Source: Aureibacillus halotolerans (lineage in GTDB: Bacteria > Bacillota > Bacilli > Bacillales > DSM-28697). From it: a DNA stretch of 64,000 nt. The DNA is taken from NCBI RefSeq assembly GCF_004363045.1, contig NZ_SNYJ01000014.1, positions 33,674 to 97,673 of the forward strand. Reading direction: 5' to 3'. The stretch's first letter is position 1; every line of letters starts with the position of its first letter. The notes beneath the pieces were generated by a model. That model ran no database searches and was not told the origin of the DNA. It was given only the letters and a program-made list of their open reading frames with translations. A program made the position numbers and the translations under genes. Below are positions 7,572 to 16,084 of the stretch, one piece after another.

Positions 7572-8423
7572 ATGTCAGTCTTAGACCACAAAATTGATTT
7601 CGCCGTCGTTCTTTCTGTTTCTAAAGCCAACCCTAATGGAGATCCACTAAACGGGAATCGTCCTCGCCAAAACTATGATGGCTTTGGTGAGATCTCAGAT
7701 GTTGCCTTGAAGAGAAAAATCCGCAATCGTCTGCAAGATGCTGGAGAACCGGTTTTCGTACAGTCTGATGACCGTAAAGTCGACGCATTTAAAAGCTTAC
7801 GAGATCGTGCGGGCTCAAATGAAAAACTTGATAAGATGCTTAGTGCAAAAAACCCGTCAACGGATGAGTTTGCCACCATTGCCTCACAAGAATGGATTGA
7901 CGTTCGTAGCTTTGGTCAAGTGTTTGCGTTTAAGAATACGACACTTTCAGTTGGGGTGCGTGGACCTGTTTCCATTCATACCGCAACTAGCATCGATCCG
8001 ATTGATATTACGAGCATGCAAATTACGAAAAGTGTCAACTCTGTCACTGGTGAAAAGCGTGGGTCGGACACAATGGGGATGAAGCACCGGGTCGACTTTG
8101 GTGTGTACAAGTTTGTAGGGAGCATCAATGTCCAGCTTGCTGAAAAGACGGGATTCACGACAGAAGATGCTGAGAAAATTAAGCAAACTCTTGTGACTCT
8201 ATTTGAAAATGATGGCTCATCGGCACGACCTGATGGCAGTATGGAAGTTCATAAAGTCTACTGGTGGGAGCATTCCTCCAAGCTAGGGCAATATTCTTCA
8301 GCTAAAGTCCATCGTTCGTTGGATATTAAATCAAAGGTAGAAACACCGAAAAGCATTGAGGATTATGCCATCGAGTTAACGGCGCTAGACAATCTCTCTG
8401 TAGAAGAAATTGATGGCCAATAA
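7572..8423 (+). CDS. cas7c: Cas7c (Csd2), Cascade backbone subunit
   Basis: A 283-residue RAMP that multimerises along the crRNA guide. It begins with the typical KIDFAVVLSVSKANPNGDP stretch (Csd2/Csh2 family: a first beta strand followed by the N-P-N-G-D-P motif). SIDPIDITSMQITKSVN and GMKHRVDFGVY are further family segments. ATG 7572 lies 3 nt after the cas8c stop, with GAGGAGC upstream. The 3' end overlaps cas4 by 11 bp. Confidence 0.95.
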   Translation: MSVLDHKIDFAVVLSVSKANPNGDPLNGNRPRQNYDGFGEISDVALKRKIRNRLQDAGEPVFVQSDDRKVDAFKSLRDRAGSNEKLDKMLSAKNPSTDEFATIASQEWIDVRSFGQVFAFKNTTLSVGVRGPVSIHTATSIDPIDITSMQITKSVNSVTGEKRGSDTMGMKHRVDFGVYKFVGSINVQLAEKTGFTTEDAEKIKQTLVTLFENDGSSARPDGSMEVHKVYWWEHSSKLGQYSSAKVHRSLDIKSKVETPKSIEDYAIELTALDNLSVEEIDGQ

Positions 8424-9072
8424 TAGCGAAGAAACGTATTTGATGCTGTCTGGCTTGCAACATTTTCAATTCTGTAAACGACAATGGGCGTTGATTCATA
8501 TTGAACAACAGTGGGAAGAAAATGTGAAAACAGTGGAAGGGCAGCATCTTCATCAAAAAACAGATCAACCGTTCATTCGTGAAAAGCGTGGAGAGAAGCT
8601 CGTTGTCCGCGCAATGCCAGTTCAATCGCGAGAATTAAAACTAAGTGGAATTTGTGATGTCGTGGAGTTTGTTCAAGATGAGAGTGGAGTGGAACTTCAT
8701 GACTCCCCGGGGAAATATATCGTTCATCCGGTAGAATACAAGCGGGGGAAGCCGAAGAAAAACGATGCCGATTTGGTTCAACTGGCAGCACAAGCCATTT
8801 GCTTAGAGGAAATGCTTCTGTGTAAAGTGGATGTGGGCTATTTTTTCTATAATGAAATTAAGCGGCGTGTCGAAGTGTCTCTAACAGAGGAACTAAAAGA
8901 CTCTGTTAGAGACATCGCTAGAGACATGCATCAATACTACGAGAGGCGACATACTCCAAAAGTAAAAACGGGGACCTTCTGCAAAAGCTGTTCTCTTCAG
9001 CACATATGCTTGCCAGGGCTAATGAGTAAACGGTCTGTGAAAAGCTATATTGAAGGGAGTCTAGCCGAATGA
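8413..9072 (+). CDS. cas4: Cas4 RecB-like nuclease (spacer-acquisition factor)
   Basis: 219 residues. Cas4 trims prespacers and helps choose PAM-proper ends with Cas1-Cas2. The iron-sulfur cysteines are visible: C in HFQFCKRQW near the N-terminus and CKSCSLQHICLPG near the C-terminus (C-x2-C-x5-C). The nuclease core has HPVEYKRGKPK (E-x-K) and a QLAAQA helix. Start chosen at ATG 8413 rather than TTG 8410. Neither has a strong SD, and the gene probably relies on coupling to cas7c, which it overlaps by 11 bp. It overlaps cas1 by 4 bp. Confidence 0.94.
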   Translation: MANNSEETYLMLSGLQHFQFCKRQWALIHIEQQWEENVKTVEGQHLHQKTDQPFIREKRGEKLVVRAMPVQSRELKLSGICDVVEFVQDESGVELHDSPGKYIVHPVEYKRGKPKKNDADLVQLAAQAICLEEMLLCKVDVGYFFYNEIKRRVEVSLTEELKDSVRDIARDMHQYYERRHTPKVKTGTFCKSCSLQHICLPGLMSKRSVKSYIEGSLAE

Positions 9073-10100
9073 GAAAATTGCTGAACACGCTTTTTGTCAC
9101 ACAACCAGACGTCTACCTATCACTTGACGGAGGAAATGTTGTGATGAATAAAGAGCAGGAGAAGCTGCATCGAATCCCTCTTCATAATTTGGAGAGCATC
9201 GTTTGCTTCGGCTATACGGGCGCAAGTCCTGGACTCATGGGGTATTGTGCAGAGCGGAGCATTTCGATTGTTTTCCTGACTATGAACGGACGTTTTTTAG
9301 CCAGAGTGATCGGCGAAAGCAAAGGCAACGTGACGTTACGAAAAACACAATATCGAATCTCAGACGATGAAGAAAAATCTGCCGAAATTGCGAGAAACTT
9401 TATCGTTGGCAAGCTATTTAATAATCGATCGATCATTGATAGAATGGCAAGAGATTACCCAATGAGGGTTGATGTTGAGCAATTTAAGAAAGCATCAAAG
9501 TCTCTCTTATCTTCAATTCGAGAAATAAGAGAATGCACAGATCTTGAACTCTTGCGGGGCTGGGAAGGTCAAGCCGCCATCAGCTACAATCGTGTGTTTG
9601 ATGATATGATCCTTCAGCAGAAAGACAATTTTTATTTTCGCCATCGTTCTCGGAGACCACCTAAAGATAATGTCAACGCCATGCTGTCTTTTGCCTATAC
9701 ATTGCTAGCGAATGATATGGCCGCGGCATTAGAAACAGTTGGTCTTGACGCTTACGTCGGTTTTCTGCACCGCGATCGACCAGGAAGAGCTTCATTGGCG
9801 CTAGACGTTATGGAAGAATTGAGAGGCGTGTATGCAGATAAATTTGTCCTGTCGCTGATTAATCGCAAAGAGATGACCGCAGACGATTTTGTTAAGAAAG
9901 AAAACGGTGCTGTCCTCATGACAGATGAGAGCAGAAAGACGTTTCTATCAGCGTGGCAAATGAAAAAGCAAGAGAAAATGACGCATCCATATTTGAATGA
10001 GAAAATGTCATGGGGGCTTGTTCCGTATGCACAAGCCCTTCTGCTAGCGCGCTTCTTACGAGGGGATTTGGATGAATACCCACCATTTTTATGGAAGTAG
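9069..10100 (+). CDS. cas1: Cas1 integrase
   Basis: A 343-residue metal-dependent integrase that inserts spacers at the leader-repeat junction as a complex with Cas2. The N-terminal beta domain (KLLNTLFVTQPDVYLSLDGG) is followed by the helical catalytic domain with E in GWEGQAAISYNR, H in GFLHRDRPGRASLALD and the D at the end of that motif. Full length. Start ATG overlaps the cas4 stop (ATGA), indicating coupling. Confidence 0.97.
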   Translation: MRKLLNTLFVTQPDVYLSLDGGNVVMNKEQEKLHRIPLHNLESIVCFGYTGASPGLMGYCAERSISIVFLTMNGRFLARVIGESKGNVTLRKTQYRISDDEEKSAEIARNFIVGKLFNNRSIIDRMARDYPMRVDVEQFKKASKSLLSSIREIRECTDLELLRGWEGQAAISYNRVFDDMILQQKDNFYFRHRSRRPPKDNVNAMLSFAYTLLANDMAAALETVGLDAYVGFLHRDRPGRASLALDVMEELRGVYADKFVLSLINRKEMTADDFVKKENGAVLMTDESRKTFLSAWQMKKQEKMTHPYLNEKMSWGLVPYAQALLLARFLRGDLDEYPPFLWK

Positions 10101-10109
10101 GTGACTTGG

Positions 10110-10400
10110 ATGCTTTTGTTGGTGACGTACGATGTAAGCACAACGAGCAGCGGTGGGACGAAGCGGTTAAGACGGGTTTCAAAAGCATGTCAAAGAGTTG
10201 GGCAGCGCGTGCAAAACTCAGTGTTTGAATGCATCGTCGATTCAACACAATATACGCAACTTAAGATAGAATTGGAAGGCATTATTGATAAAGAAAAGGA
10301 TAGTCTGCGATTCTATCGATTGGGAGACAATTATAAATCAAAAGTAGAGCACGTGGGCGCAAAAGATTCTCTCGACGTGGAAGCGCCATTAATTCTTTAG
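10110..10400 (+). CDS. cas2: Cas2
   Basis: A 96-residue ferredoxin-like protein, the structural partner of Cas1. It shows MLLLVTYDV (beta1 with the conserved D), GGTKRLRRVSKAC, GQRVQNSVFEC and the C-terminal YRLGDNYKSKVEH. I use ATG 10110, not GTG 10101: it gives the usual 96-residue length, and GTAGGTGA lies 5-9 nt before it. Last gene of the operon. The leader hairpin begins at its stop codon. Confidence 0.96.
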   Translation: MLLLVTYDVSTTSSGGTKRLRRVSKACQRVGQRVQNSVFECIVDSTQYTQLKIELEGIIDKEKDSLRFYRLGDNYKSKVEHVGAKDSLDVEAPLIL

Positions 10401-10442
10401 CGCGAACCCCAAGCGCACATGAAATCCCTGGGGGGTTCGCGC
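10400..10442 (+). promoter_or_regulatory. Leader-distal hairpin after cas2
   Basis: GCGCGAACCCC (10400-10410) and GGGGTTCGCGC (10432-10442) form a perfect 11-bp stem around a 21-nt loop, followed by TTTATAAT. It is a terminator for the cas operon, a conserved leader element, or both. The stem starts on the last base of the cas2 stop codon. Confidence 0.75.
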
Positions 10443-10578
10443 TTTATAATTAGAAATTCGTTCGACTATGATTTCCTTTAATTTCATAATTGATGAATGG
10501 AAGATTTGATAAATACGTTTGACGGTCAGAAGATGGATAAAATAAAGAAAATCACCATATTTTAGGGTGATTTTCGCT
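10443..10578 (+). promoter_or_regulatory. CRISPR leader with repeat-proximal hairpin
   Basis: AT-rich leader between cas2 and the first repeat. GAAAATCACC (10547-10556) and GGTGATTTTC (10566-10575) form a perfect 10-bp stem with a 9-nt loop, ending 3 bp before the first repeat at 10579. That is the region where Cas1-Cas2 normally docks. TTTATAAT at 10442-10449 and TAAAAT at 10538-10543 are possible -10 boxes, but I cannot assign the array promoter. Confidence 0.75.
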
Positions 10579-13576
10579 GTCGCACTCCATGTGAGTGCGT
10601 GGATTGAAATTTTGCCATCCCACTTTAAGGGTTTCAGATAGTCGTCGCACTCCATGTGAGTGCGTGGATTGAAATGATGATTACCGTACAGTCGTCGTGA
10701 ATTCTCGTTGTCGCACTCCATGTGAGTGCGTGGATTGAAATTCCGCTTTTCCCTTGCCGACGACGCGCAGCTTAACGTCGCACTCCATGTGAGTGCGTGG
10801 ATTGAAATGCCATCTACCGCCCTTTGCCGACGGTCAAGCGCCGTCGCACTCCATGTGAGTGCGTGGATTGAAATCTTCGGCTTGCTCATTTAACCGCCTC
10901 CCTTCGCGGTCGCACTCCATGTGAGTGCGTGGATTGAAATTTTTAACGGAAGGAGAGCGCTTAATGGGCGAATTGTCGCACTCCATGTGAGTGCGTGGAT
11001 TGAAATACCTCTGCGAGGCATGACGGCAATTGCGCGCTCGTCGCACTCCATGTGAGTGCGTGGATTGAAATATCATTTGAGCCAGATTCTTGGGACGGAG
11101 TTACCGTCGCACTCCATGTGAGTGCGTGGATTGAAATCCTCATAATGTCTATTTGATTGAGAGTGGTGGCGTCGCACTCCATGTGAGTGCGTGGATTGAA
11201 ATTCGCCTTGTCGTCCAAAATGACAGGTATTTGGGTCGCACTCCATGTGAGTGCGTGGATTGAAATCCGAGTCAGAGCGACTCGCTGAGATCGTGCATGG
11301 TGGTCGCACTCCATGTGAGTGCGTGGATTGAAATTTTACCGTGAGTCTTGACTTCTAAAATCATTTCGGTCGCACTCCATGTGAGTGCGTGGATTGAAAT
11401 CAGCCTGCAGCTCGTAAGCTCGTCCCTGGCTCGGGTCGCACTCCATGTGAGTGCGTGGATTGAAATAAACCTACTGGCACAGGGCAATACAGACGACCAG
11501 TCGCACTCCATGTGAGTGCGTGGATTGAAATAATGTAGTCATCTGAACCACGGACTCGTTTTATGGTCGCACTCCATGTGAGTGCGTGGATTGAAATGAC
11601 TTGCTCTCAGTTGGTTTGCTTTCTTTCTTTGTCGCACTCCATGTGAGTGCGTGGATTGAAATACACCACTTTGTCTGCGGTGTACAATTTCGGGAGTCGC
11701 ACTCCATGTGAGTGCGTGGATTGAAATTAGTTAGTGTGCGCTCCAGCCATGTTCGCTCGAGTCGCACTCCATGTGAGTGCGTGGATTGAAATAAATGGAT
11801 ATGCTGCGTTTGACGGACAGTCTAGTCGCACTCCATGTGAGTGCGTGGATTGAAATTAACAATCCAAGTCCGACCAATAATTTCACCGTGTCGCACTCCA
11901 TGTGAGTGCGTGGATTGAAATGTTACCTCCCCTTTCTCAATCTGATTCCAGTAATCAAGTCGCACTCCATGTGAGTGCGTGGATTGAAATTTTGCTGCGC
12001 TCTCTGCCCGGCTCGAACGTCGGGTCGCACTCCATGTGAGTGCGTGGATTGAAATTACTGTTGCACTCCTTGTGGGTGCGTGGATTGAAGTCGCACTCCA
12101 TGTGAGTGCGTGGATTGAAATTATCCAAAAAACCTTAATCATAGAAGGAGGTTAGTCGCACTCCATGTGAGTGCGTGGATTGAAATAACTGGGAGACATT
12201 AGAGCCTGTAACAACTCTACGTCGCACTCCATGTGAGTGCGTGGATTGAAATTGCCCTCATAGTTAGAAAGGGGTGCTGTAGTTGTGTCGCACTCCATGT
12301 GAGTGCGTGGATTGAAATGATTCTGCTTCATGCACAACTCCTGATACTGGTGGAGGTCGCACTCCATGTGAGTGCGTGGATTGAAATAGTAACATAGTTT
12401 GGACACATAGAAGAAAATAAGAGTCGCACTCCATGTGAGTGCGTGGATTGAAATCGCTTGGCGTATTCCTGCTCACCACCCCGTCAAGTCGCACTCCATG
12501 TGAGTGCGTGGATTGAAATCACACAGGCGATCCTGATTGAGTAATAGTCAAGCGTCGCACTCCATGTGAGTGCGTGGATTGAAATCCGATCTCAAACAGC
12601 CCTGTAGAGGCTAAACCTGCCGTCGCACTCCATGTGAGTGCGTGGATTGAAATCCCAATAGTGTCTGAGTATCGGATTGATACTCGGTCGCACTCCATGT
12701 GAGTGCGTGGATTGAAATGGCCGTTAAATTGTCCTCAGACGGTCGAGGATCGGTCGCACTCCATGTGAGTGCGTGGATTGAAATTCCAGGATACACTAAA
12801 CTATATATTAAGTAAAAAGTCGCACTCCATGTGAGTGCGTGGATTGAAATTTTGCGTATCCCATGCTTGTGAACGCGGCAAAAGTCGCACTCCATGTGAG
12901 TGCGTGGATTGAAATATCGCTATTGTCACGGTTTTGCAACCATAAACCAGGTCGCACTCTACGTGAGTGCGTGGATTGAAATCGAATCAAGACCTAGCGC
13001 AATTGCATAAGCGCCGTCGCACTCTACGTGAGTGCGTGGATTGAAATCCCTGACATTACGGATATTTTCAGGAATTTTGCTGTCGCACTCTACGTGAGTG
13101 CGTGGATTGAAATCAGCAAACCGCCTGGGTCTTGATCTTGCGACATGGTCGCACTCTACGTGAGTGCGTGGATAGAAATTCTTATTAGCCGTTCGCCAAC
13201 GAGAGACAATGTCGTCGCACTCTACGTGAGTGCGTGGATTGAAATTATTATCCTCATTACTTCCTGGAGACTGGACAATTGTCGCACTCCACGTGAGTGC
13301 GTGGATTGAAATCCTGCATATTGCGATTACTACAGTAAGCAGAGGAGGTCGCACTCCACGTGAGTGCGTGGATTGAAATCAATTGATTCACCCCCTCTAA
13401 ATGTGATTGTACCAGTCGCACTCCACGTGAGTGCGTGGATGGAAATCGTGTCAACATAGTCACGGGAACCGCCCATGTTGGTCGAACTCCATGTGAGTGC
13501 GTGGATTGAAATGTCTTACTCTCCCAAGGATTTACGACCCTTAAGTCGCACTCCATGTGAGTGCGACAATTGAAAT
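10579..13576 (+). CRISPR. Type I-C CRISPR array, 46 repeats and 45 spacers
   Basis: 32-bp repeats (begin GTCGCACTCCATGTGAGTGC, end GTGGATTGAAAT) with spacers of about 32-36 bp. I counted 46 repeats, from 10579-10610 to the degenerate last copy 13545-13576 (GTGCGACAATTGAAAT end). The centre changes in blocks: CCATG in repeats 1-36, CTACG in 37-41 (12951-13245), CCACG in 42-44 (13281-13446), CCATG again in 45-46. Single mutations: GGATAGAAAT at 13148-13179, GGATGGAAAT at 13415-13446, GTCGAAC at 13481-13512. The 34-bp spacer at 12056-12089 is itself repeat-like. Leader side is left, next to cas2. Open frames across the array are artefacts. Confidence 0.99.
12056..12089 (+). repeat. Spacer made of a divergent CRISPR repeat
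   Basis: Between the repeats at 12024-12055 and 12090-12121 lies a normal-length 34-bp spacer: TACT followed by 30 nt of a repeat differing at three positions (GTTGCACTCCTTGTGGGTGC, then GTGGATTGAA). The differences keep the hairpin pairing (GCACTC/GGGTGC with one G-T wobble). Confidence 0.85.
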
Positions 13577-13810
13577 TGTTTTGCATTCAGGTGGCGGAAA
13601 TAAAGTGCAATTCTTTGTCTAACCGCCCTTACTATCGTTGTCGCACTATCCATCTTGAAAAAATTGCGATTCATGCCCTACTCACCGTCCCCATCGTTCC
13701 ATAATAATCTACAGCTGCCAAAACGAAGGTAACAAAAAACAGGTCAATCATGGTGGGATCTAACCATAATTAACCCGTTCACTGTATCGGCATAGCGCTA
13801 TTTAGGTTCG
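13577..13810 (+). other. Post-array region with a repeat fragment
   Basis: A 12-nt fragment GTCGCACTATCC at 13640-13651 resembles the start of a repeat, 63 bp past the last recognisable one. It suggests a further decayed repeat. No gene or clear terminator is visible in the rest of this stretch. Confidence 0.4.
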
Positions 13811-13933
13811 TTATACAAGTACTCCATGTGTTAGATGTGGTATTCGTTGAATGATGGTTTCATCCTGCACTGGGTAGCCCGCTTCATAAAAAAAGAAACC
13901 TAGAAAGGCATAAAGCCAATCAAGGTGAATGAA
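13811..13933 (-). pseudogene. C-terminal gene remnant of unknown family
   Basis: A 40-codon open stretch without any start codon, reading FIHLDWLYAFLGFFFYEAGY then PVQDETIIQRIPHLTHGVLV to TAA at 13813-13811. The composition looks coding, and it lies 10 bp downstream of the small acidic gene on the same strand. It may be the tail of a deleted gene or a frameshifted neighbour. No family recognised. Confidence 0.35.
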
Positions 13934-13943
13934 TTAACTTACA

Positions 13944-14255
13944 TTAAAGCACGATGAATGCATCATGTTGATAGTAATGCAATAAAGCTTTTAGTAAATC
14001 ATCATCAGTGCATTCCGGATGTTGTTCACGAATATTCATAACGACCCCTTGTACGTCTTGAATGGTGAGGGCGTCTTTCAAGTTGTTGTCAATGGCGAAT
14101 CTTGGTTCTTCTTCATCGTCTAAATCGTCCGTATTTAATATAGCACAGTTCGTATCCAACGACCATGTTTCCGTTGGGGGGAGGAACAAGGAATCTTCCC
14201 AAGAAAACTTCTCAACATTGACAAGTACTTCACGTAAGTCAATTAATTTTTCCAT
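13944..14255 (-). CDS. Small acidic protein, probable immunity protein
   Basis: 103 residues, strongly acidic (LNTDDLDDEEEP), no membrane segment. ATG at 14255 is preceded by GGAGG with 9 nt spacing, and that SD lies inside the 3' end of the toxin remnant directly upstream. Position immediately after a WHH-nuclease toxin tail, small size and acidity are typical of toxin-specific immunity proteins. The segments LPPTETWSLDT and FAIDNNLKDALTIQDVQ remind me of a Bacillus DUF family, but I cannot name it with confidence. Confidence 0.6.
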   Translation of the reverse strand: MEKLIDLREVLVNVEKFSWEDSLFLPPTETWSLDTNCAILNTDDLDDEEEPRFAIDNNLKDALTIQDVQGVVMNIREQHPECTDDDLLKALLHYYQHDAFIVL

Positions 14256-14262
14256 GGTTTCT

Positions 14263-14439
14263 TTACCTCCAATCGTTATCTGCCCATCCCATAGCTCGAC
14301 CTCCAGGATGTAAATAGTCCGGCTCGCCCTATGTTGGTTTCCTTCTTACAAGTTGTACCAACTCTTCCTCATAAGGGTTATGATGCCATATTACCTCTTT
14401 TGTTGGAGCACGTCGATAGAATGCTCCCTTTGCTCTGGT
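14263..14439 (-). pseudogene. Remnant of a WHH-type HNH nuclease toxin C-terminus
   Basis: Reading down from 14439 in one frame: TRAKGAFYRRAPTKEVI, WHHNPYEEELVQLVRRKPT, an in-frame TAG (14331-14329), then GEPDYLHPGGRAMGWADNDW and R before TAA (14265-14263). W-H-H, the following xLVxLV strand and the late H-x-GG match the WHH branch of HNH/ENDO VII toxins found at the C-termini of polymorphic (LXG/RHS-type) toxins. The N-terminal part is missing and the frame is closed upstream by TAA, so the toxin is dead unless the TAG is read through. It lies directly upstream of the putative immunity gene. Confidence 0.6.
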
Positions 14440-14525
14440 TTAACTCCAGCTGCATCTCGAGAGGACATGTTTTATCTGGTGCATAAATTGAACCCTTCAA
14501 GCAACAATCAACACACGACAAATCC

Positions 14526-14556
14526 AAAAAGCGGAGCCCCATCGTGGGACTCCGCT
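14526..14556 (-). terminator. Terminator of the leftward sugar-ABC operon
   Basis: On the minus strand AGCGGAGTCCCA (14556-14545) pairs with TGGGGCTCCGCT (14541-14530), followed by TTTTT (14530-14526). It lies 20 bp after the binding-protein stop. The stretch 14440-14525 has no gene I can support. Confidence 0.9.
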
Positions 14557-14575
14557 TTCTTCAAAAACCAGTCTG

Positions 14576-15988
14576 TTACTGTTGGCTGCTCAGCCATTTC
14601 TCGGCTTCTTCCTGAGCAGATGTCAAGCCTTCTTCAGGGGTGATTTCGCCGAGGAGAATGAGCTCGATGTTTTCCGACAGGATGTAGCGTGGCTGGCCGG
14701 CGCGGTATGGATAACGTGGCGCCCACAGCTGACCCATCTGTTTCAAAATAACGTCCATTTGCGGGATGGCTTTTACGCTTTCCCAGTCTTTGGCTGCTTT
14801 AATGACGGGCATGCTTTCGGTGCGTCGTTCTTCCCACATGTATTTCTGGAAGAAGTCGCTGCTGCTGAACTTGAGCCATTCCCAGGCAAGTTCATGGTTC
14901 GTGCTGGATTCTCCAATCGCAAACGGGCTTCCTGCAAACATGCCGCCCATGCCTTTGTCGGTATTTTCAAAGAGAAGCGTCGCTTGATAACGGTCTTGGG
15001 TCCCGAAGGTTTCTAGCGAATTAATAAAGCCAGGTGGCACACGCAAGTTGATGGCGACGTTGTTGTCCTCTGTAAAGAAATCCTCGCTGCCTTGGTTCAC
15101 AAGAGTGCCTTCAGGTGCGTATTGGTTTGCTTCGACCATCATTTCGGCTGCCTGGATCATCGTTGGCGTGTCGAATTCCACTTGCATGTCCTTCCACAAA
15201 AATCCAGTTCCCCATTGGCCGCCAAGCGATTCGTTAATGTTCATGACCGAATCCGCGGCATCGGATCCTTTAAAAGTGATCCCATAGTTTTGCTCACCGG
15301 TTTCGGGATTGGTGCCCGTCATTTTTTTCGCTTTTTCCAGAATTTCTTCCATCGTTGGTTCTTCGGACAGGTACTCGACGCCCCAATCATCAAAGAGCTT
15401 TTTATCATAGACAAGAACGCGTGCATCGCCAATGAATGGCAAGCCGTAAATCTCAGGCTGTTCATCTTCCGGCCCCATCGCTCTCCAGCCATCGATTTGG
15501 CCGTTTAAATACACATCAAGGTCAAAGCTGTCTTCTTCAATAAAAGGCTGAAGTGGCTCAAGCAAGCCTTGCTCTGCAAATGTGGCGATACCAGGGAGTT
15601 GGTACACATCCGCTGCGTTGGACTGAAGCATCGTCTGCGTTTTTTCATTGTAATTGTCCCAGCCCATCAGCACGAATTCGACTGTAACGCCGGGATACCT
15701 TTTTTCAAATTCTTCTTTCAGCACATGGACGCCTTTTGATGTGACACCTGTTACTGGGTCCGTTTTGTCATCAAGCGAAAAGCTGCCGATGAGTTGAACT
15801 TTCAACGTGCCAGAGAACTCGGAAGAAGCGTCGGTTTCAGATGAGCTGTTCGATTCACTGCTCGGAGCAGTGTCGGTCGCAGAGGCGCCAGAATTGCTTG
15901 TTGTGTCTGAGCTGGCACATGCACTGAGGATGACGACCATCATCAGCATGAGAATCAAGGATAGAGATCTGGATTTTAATTTAAACAT
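14576..15988 (-). CDS. ABC sugar-binding lipoprotein (extracellular family 1)
   Basis: A 470-residue solute-binding protein for a carbohydrate ABC importer. The signal peptide MFKLKSRSLSLILMLMMVVI ends in the lipobox LSAC, so it is lipid-anchored outside the membrane. A low-complexity Ser/Thr/Asp linker follows, then the MalE-like fold (YPGVTVEFVLMGWDNYNEKT, ADVYQLPG, YGLPF). I start at ATG 15988, which has GGAGGG 6 nt upstream. A longer frame to 16072 lacks an SD and would bury the signal peptide. Last gene of the operon with two permeases and the PHP protein. The substrate cannot be read from sequence. Confidence 0.9.
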   Translation of the reverse strand: MFKLKSRSLSLILMLMMVVILSACASSDTTSNSGASATDTAPSSESNSSSETDASSEFSGTLKVQLIGSFSLDDKTDPVTGVTSKGVHVLKEEFEKRYPGVTVEFVLMGWDNYNEKTQTMLQSNAADVYQLPGIATFAEQGLLEPLQPFIEEDSFDLDVYLNGQIDGWRAMGPEDEQPEIYGLPFIGDARVLVYDKKLFDDWGVEYLSEEPTMEEILEKAKKMTGTNPETGEQNYGITFKGSDAADSVMNINESLGGQWGTGFLWKDMQVEFDTPTMIQAAEMMVEANQYAPEGTLVNQGSEDFFTEDNNVAINLRVPPGFINSLETFGTQDRYQATLLFENTDKGMGGMFAGSPFAIGESSTNHELAWEWLKFSSSDFFQKYMWEERRTESMPVIKAAKDWESVKAIPQMDVILKQMGQLWAPRYPYRAGQPRYILSENIELILLGEITPEEGLTSAQEEAEKWLSSQQ

Positions 15989-16084
15989 GGTTTTCCCTCC
16001 GGAATGGTTTATTGGTCTAGCGAGTGATGACTCAGAAGATAAGGCATTACTAGCGACTTTTCTTGACAACATCTCCTGCTCCTA

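Noticed and set aside
10389..13586. Many minus-strand frames rich in FNPRTHMECD and SIHALTWSAT
   Set aside because: They are translations of the CRISPR repeats; no SD or plausible protein.
13819..13852. ACTCCATGTG followed by GTGGTATTCGTTGAA, resembling a CRISPR repeat
   Set aside because: Only 10 nt match contiguously and it falls inside the start-less coding-like fragment; chance cannot be excluded.
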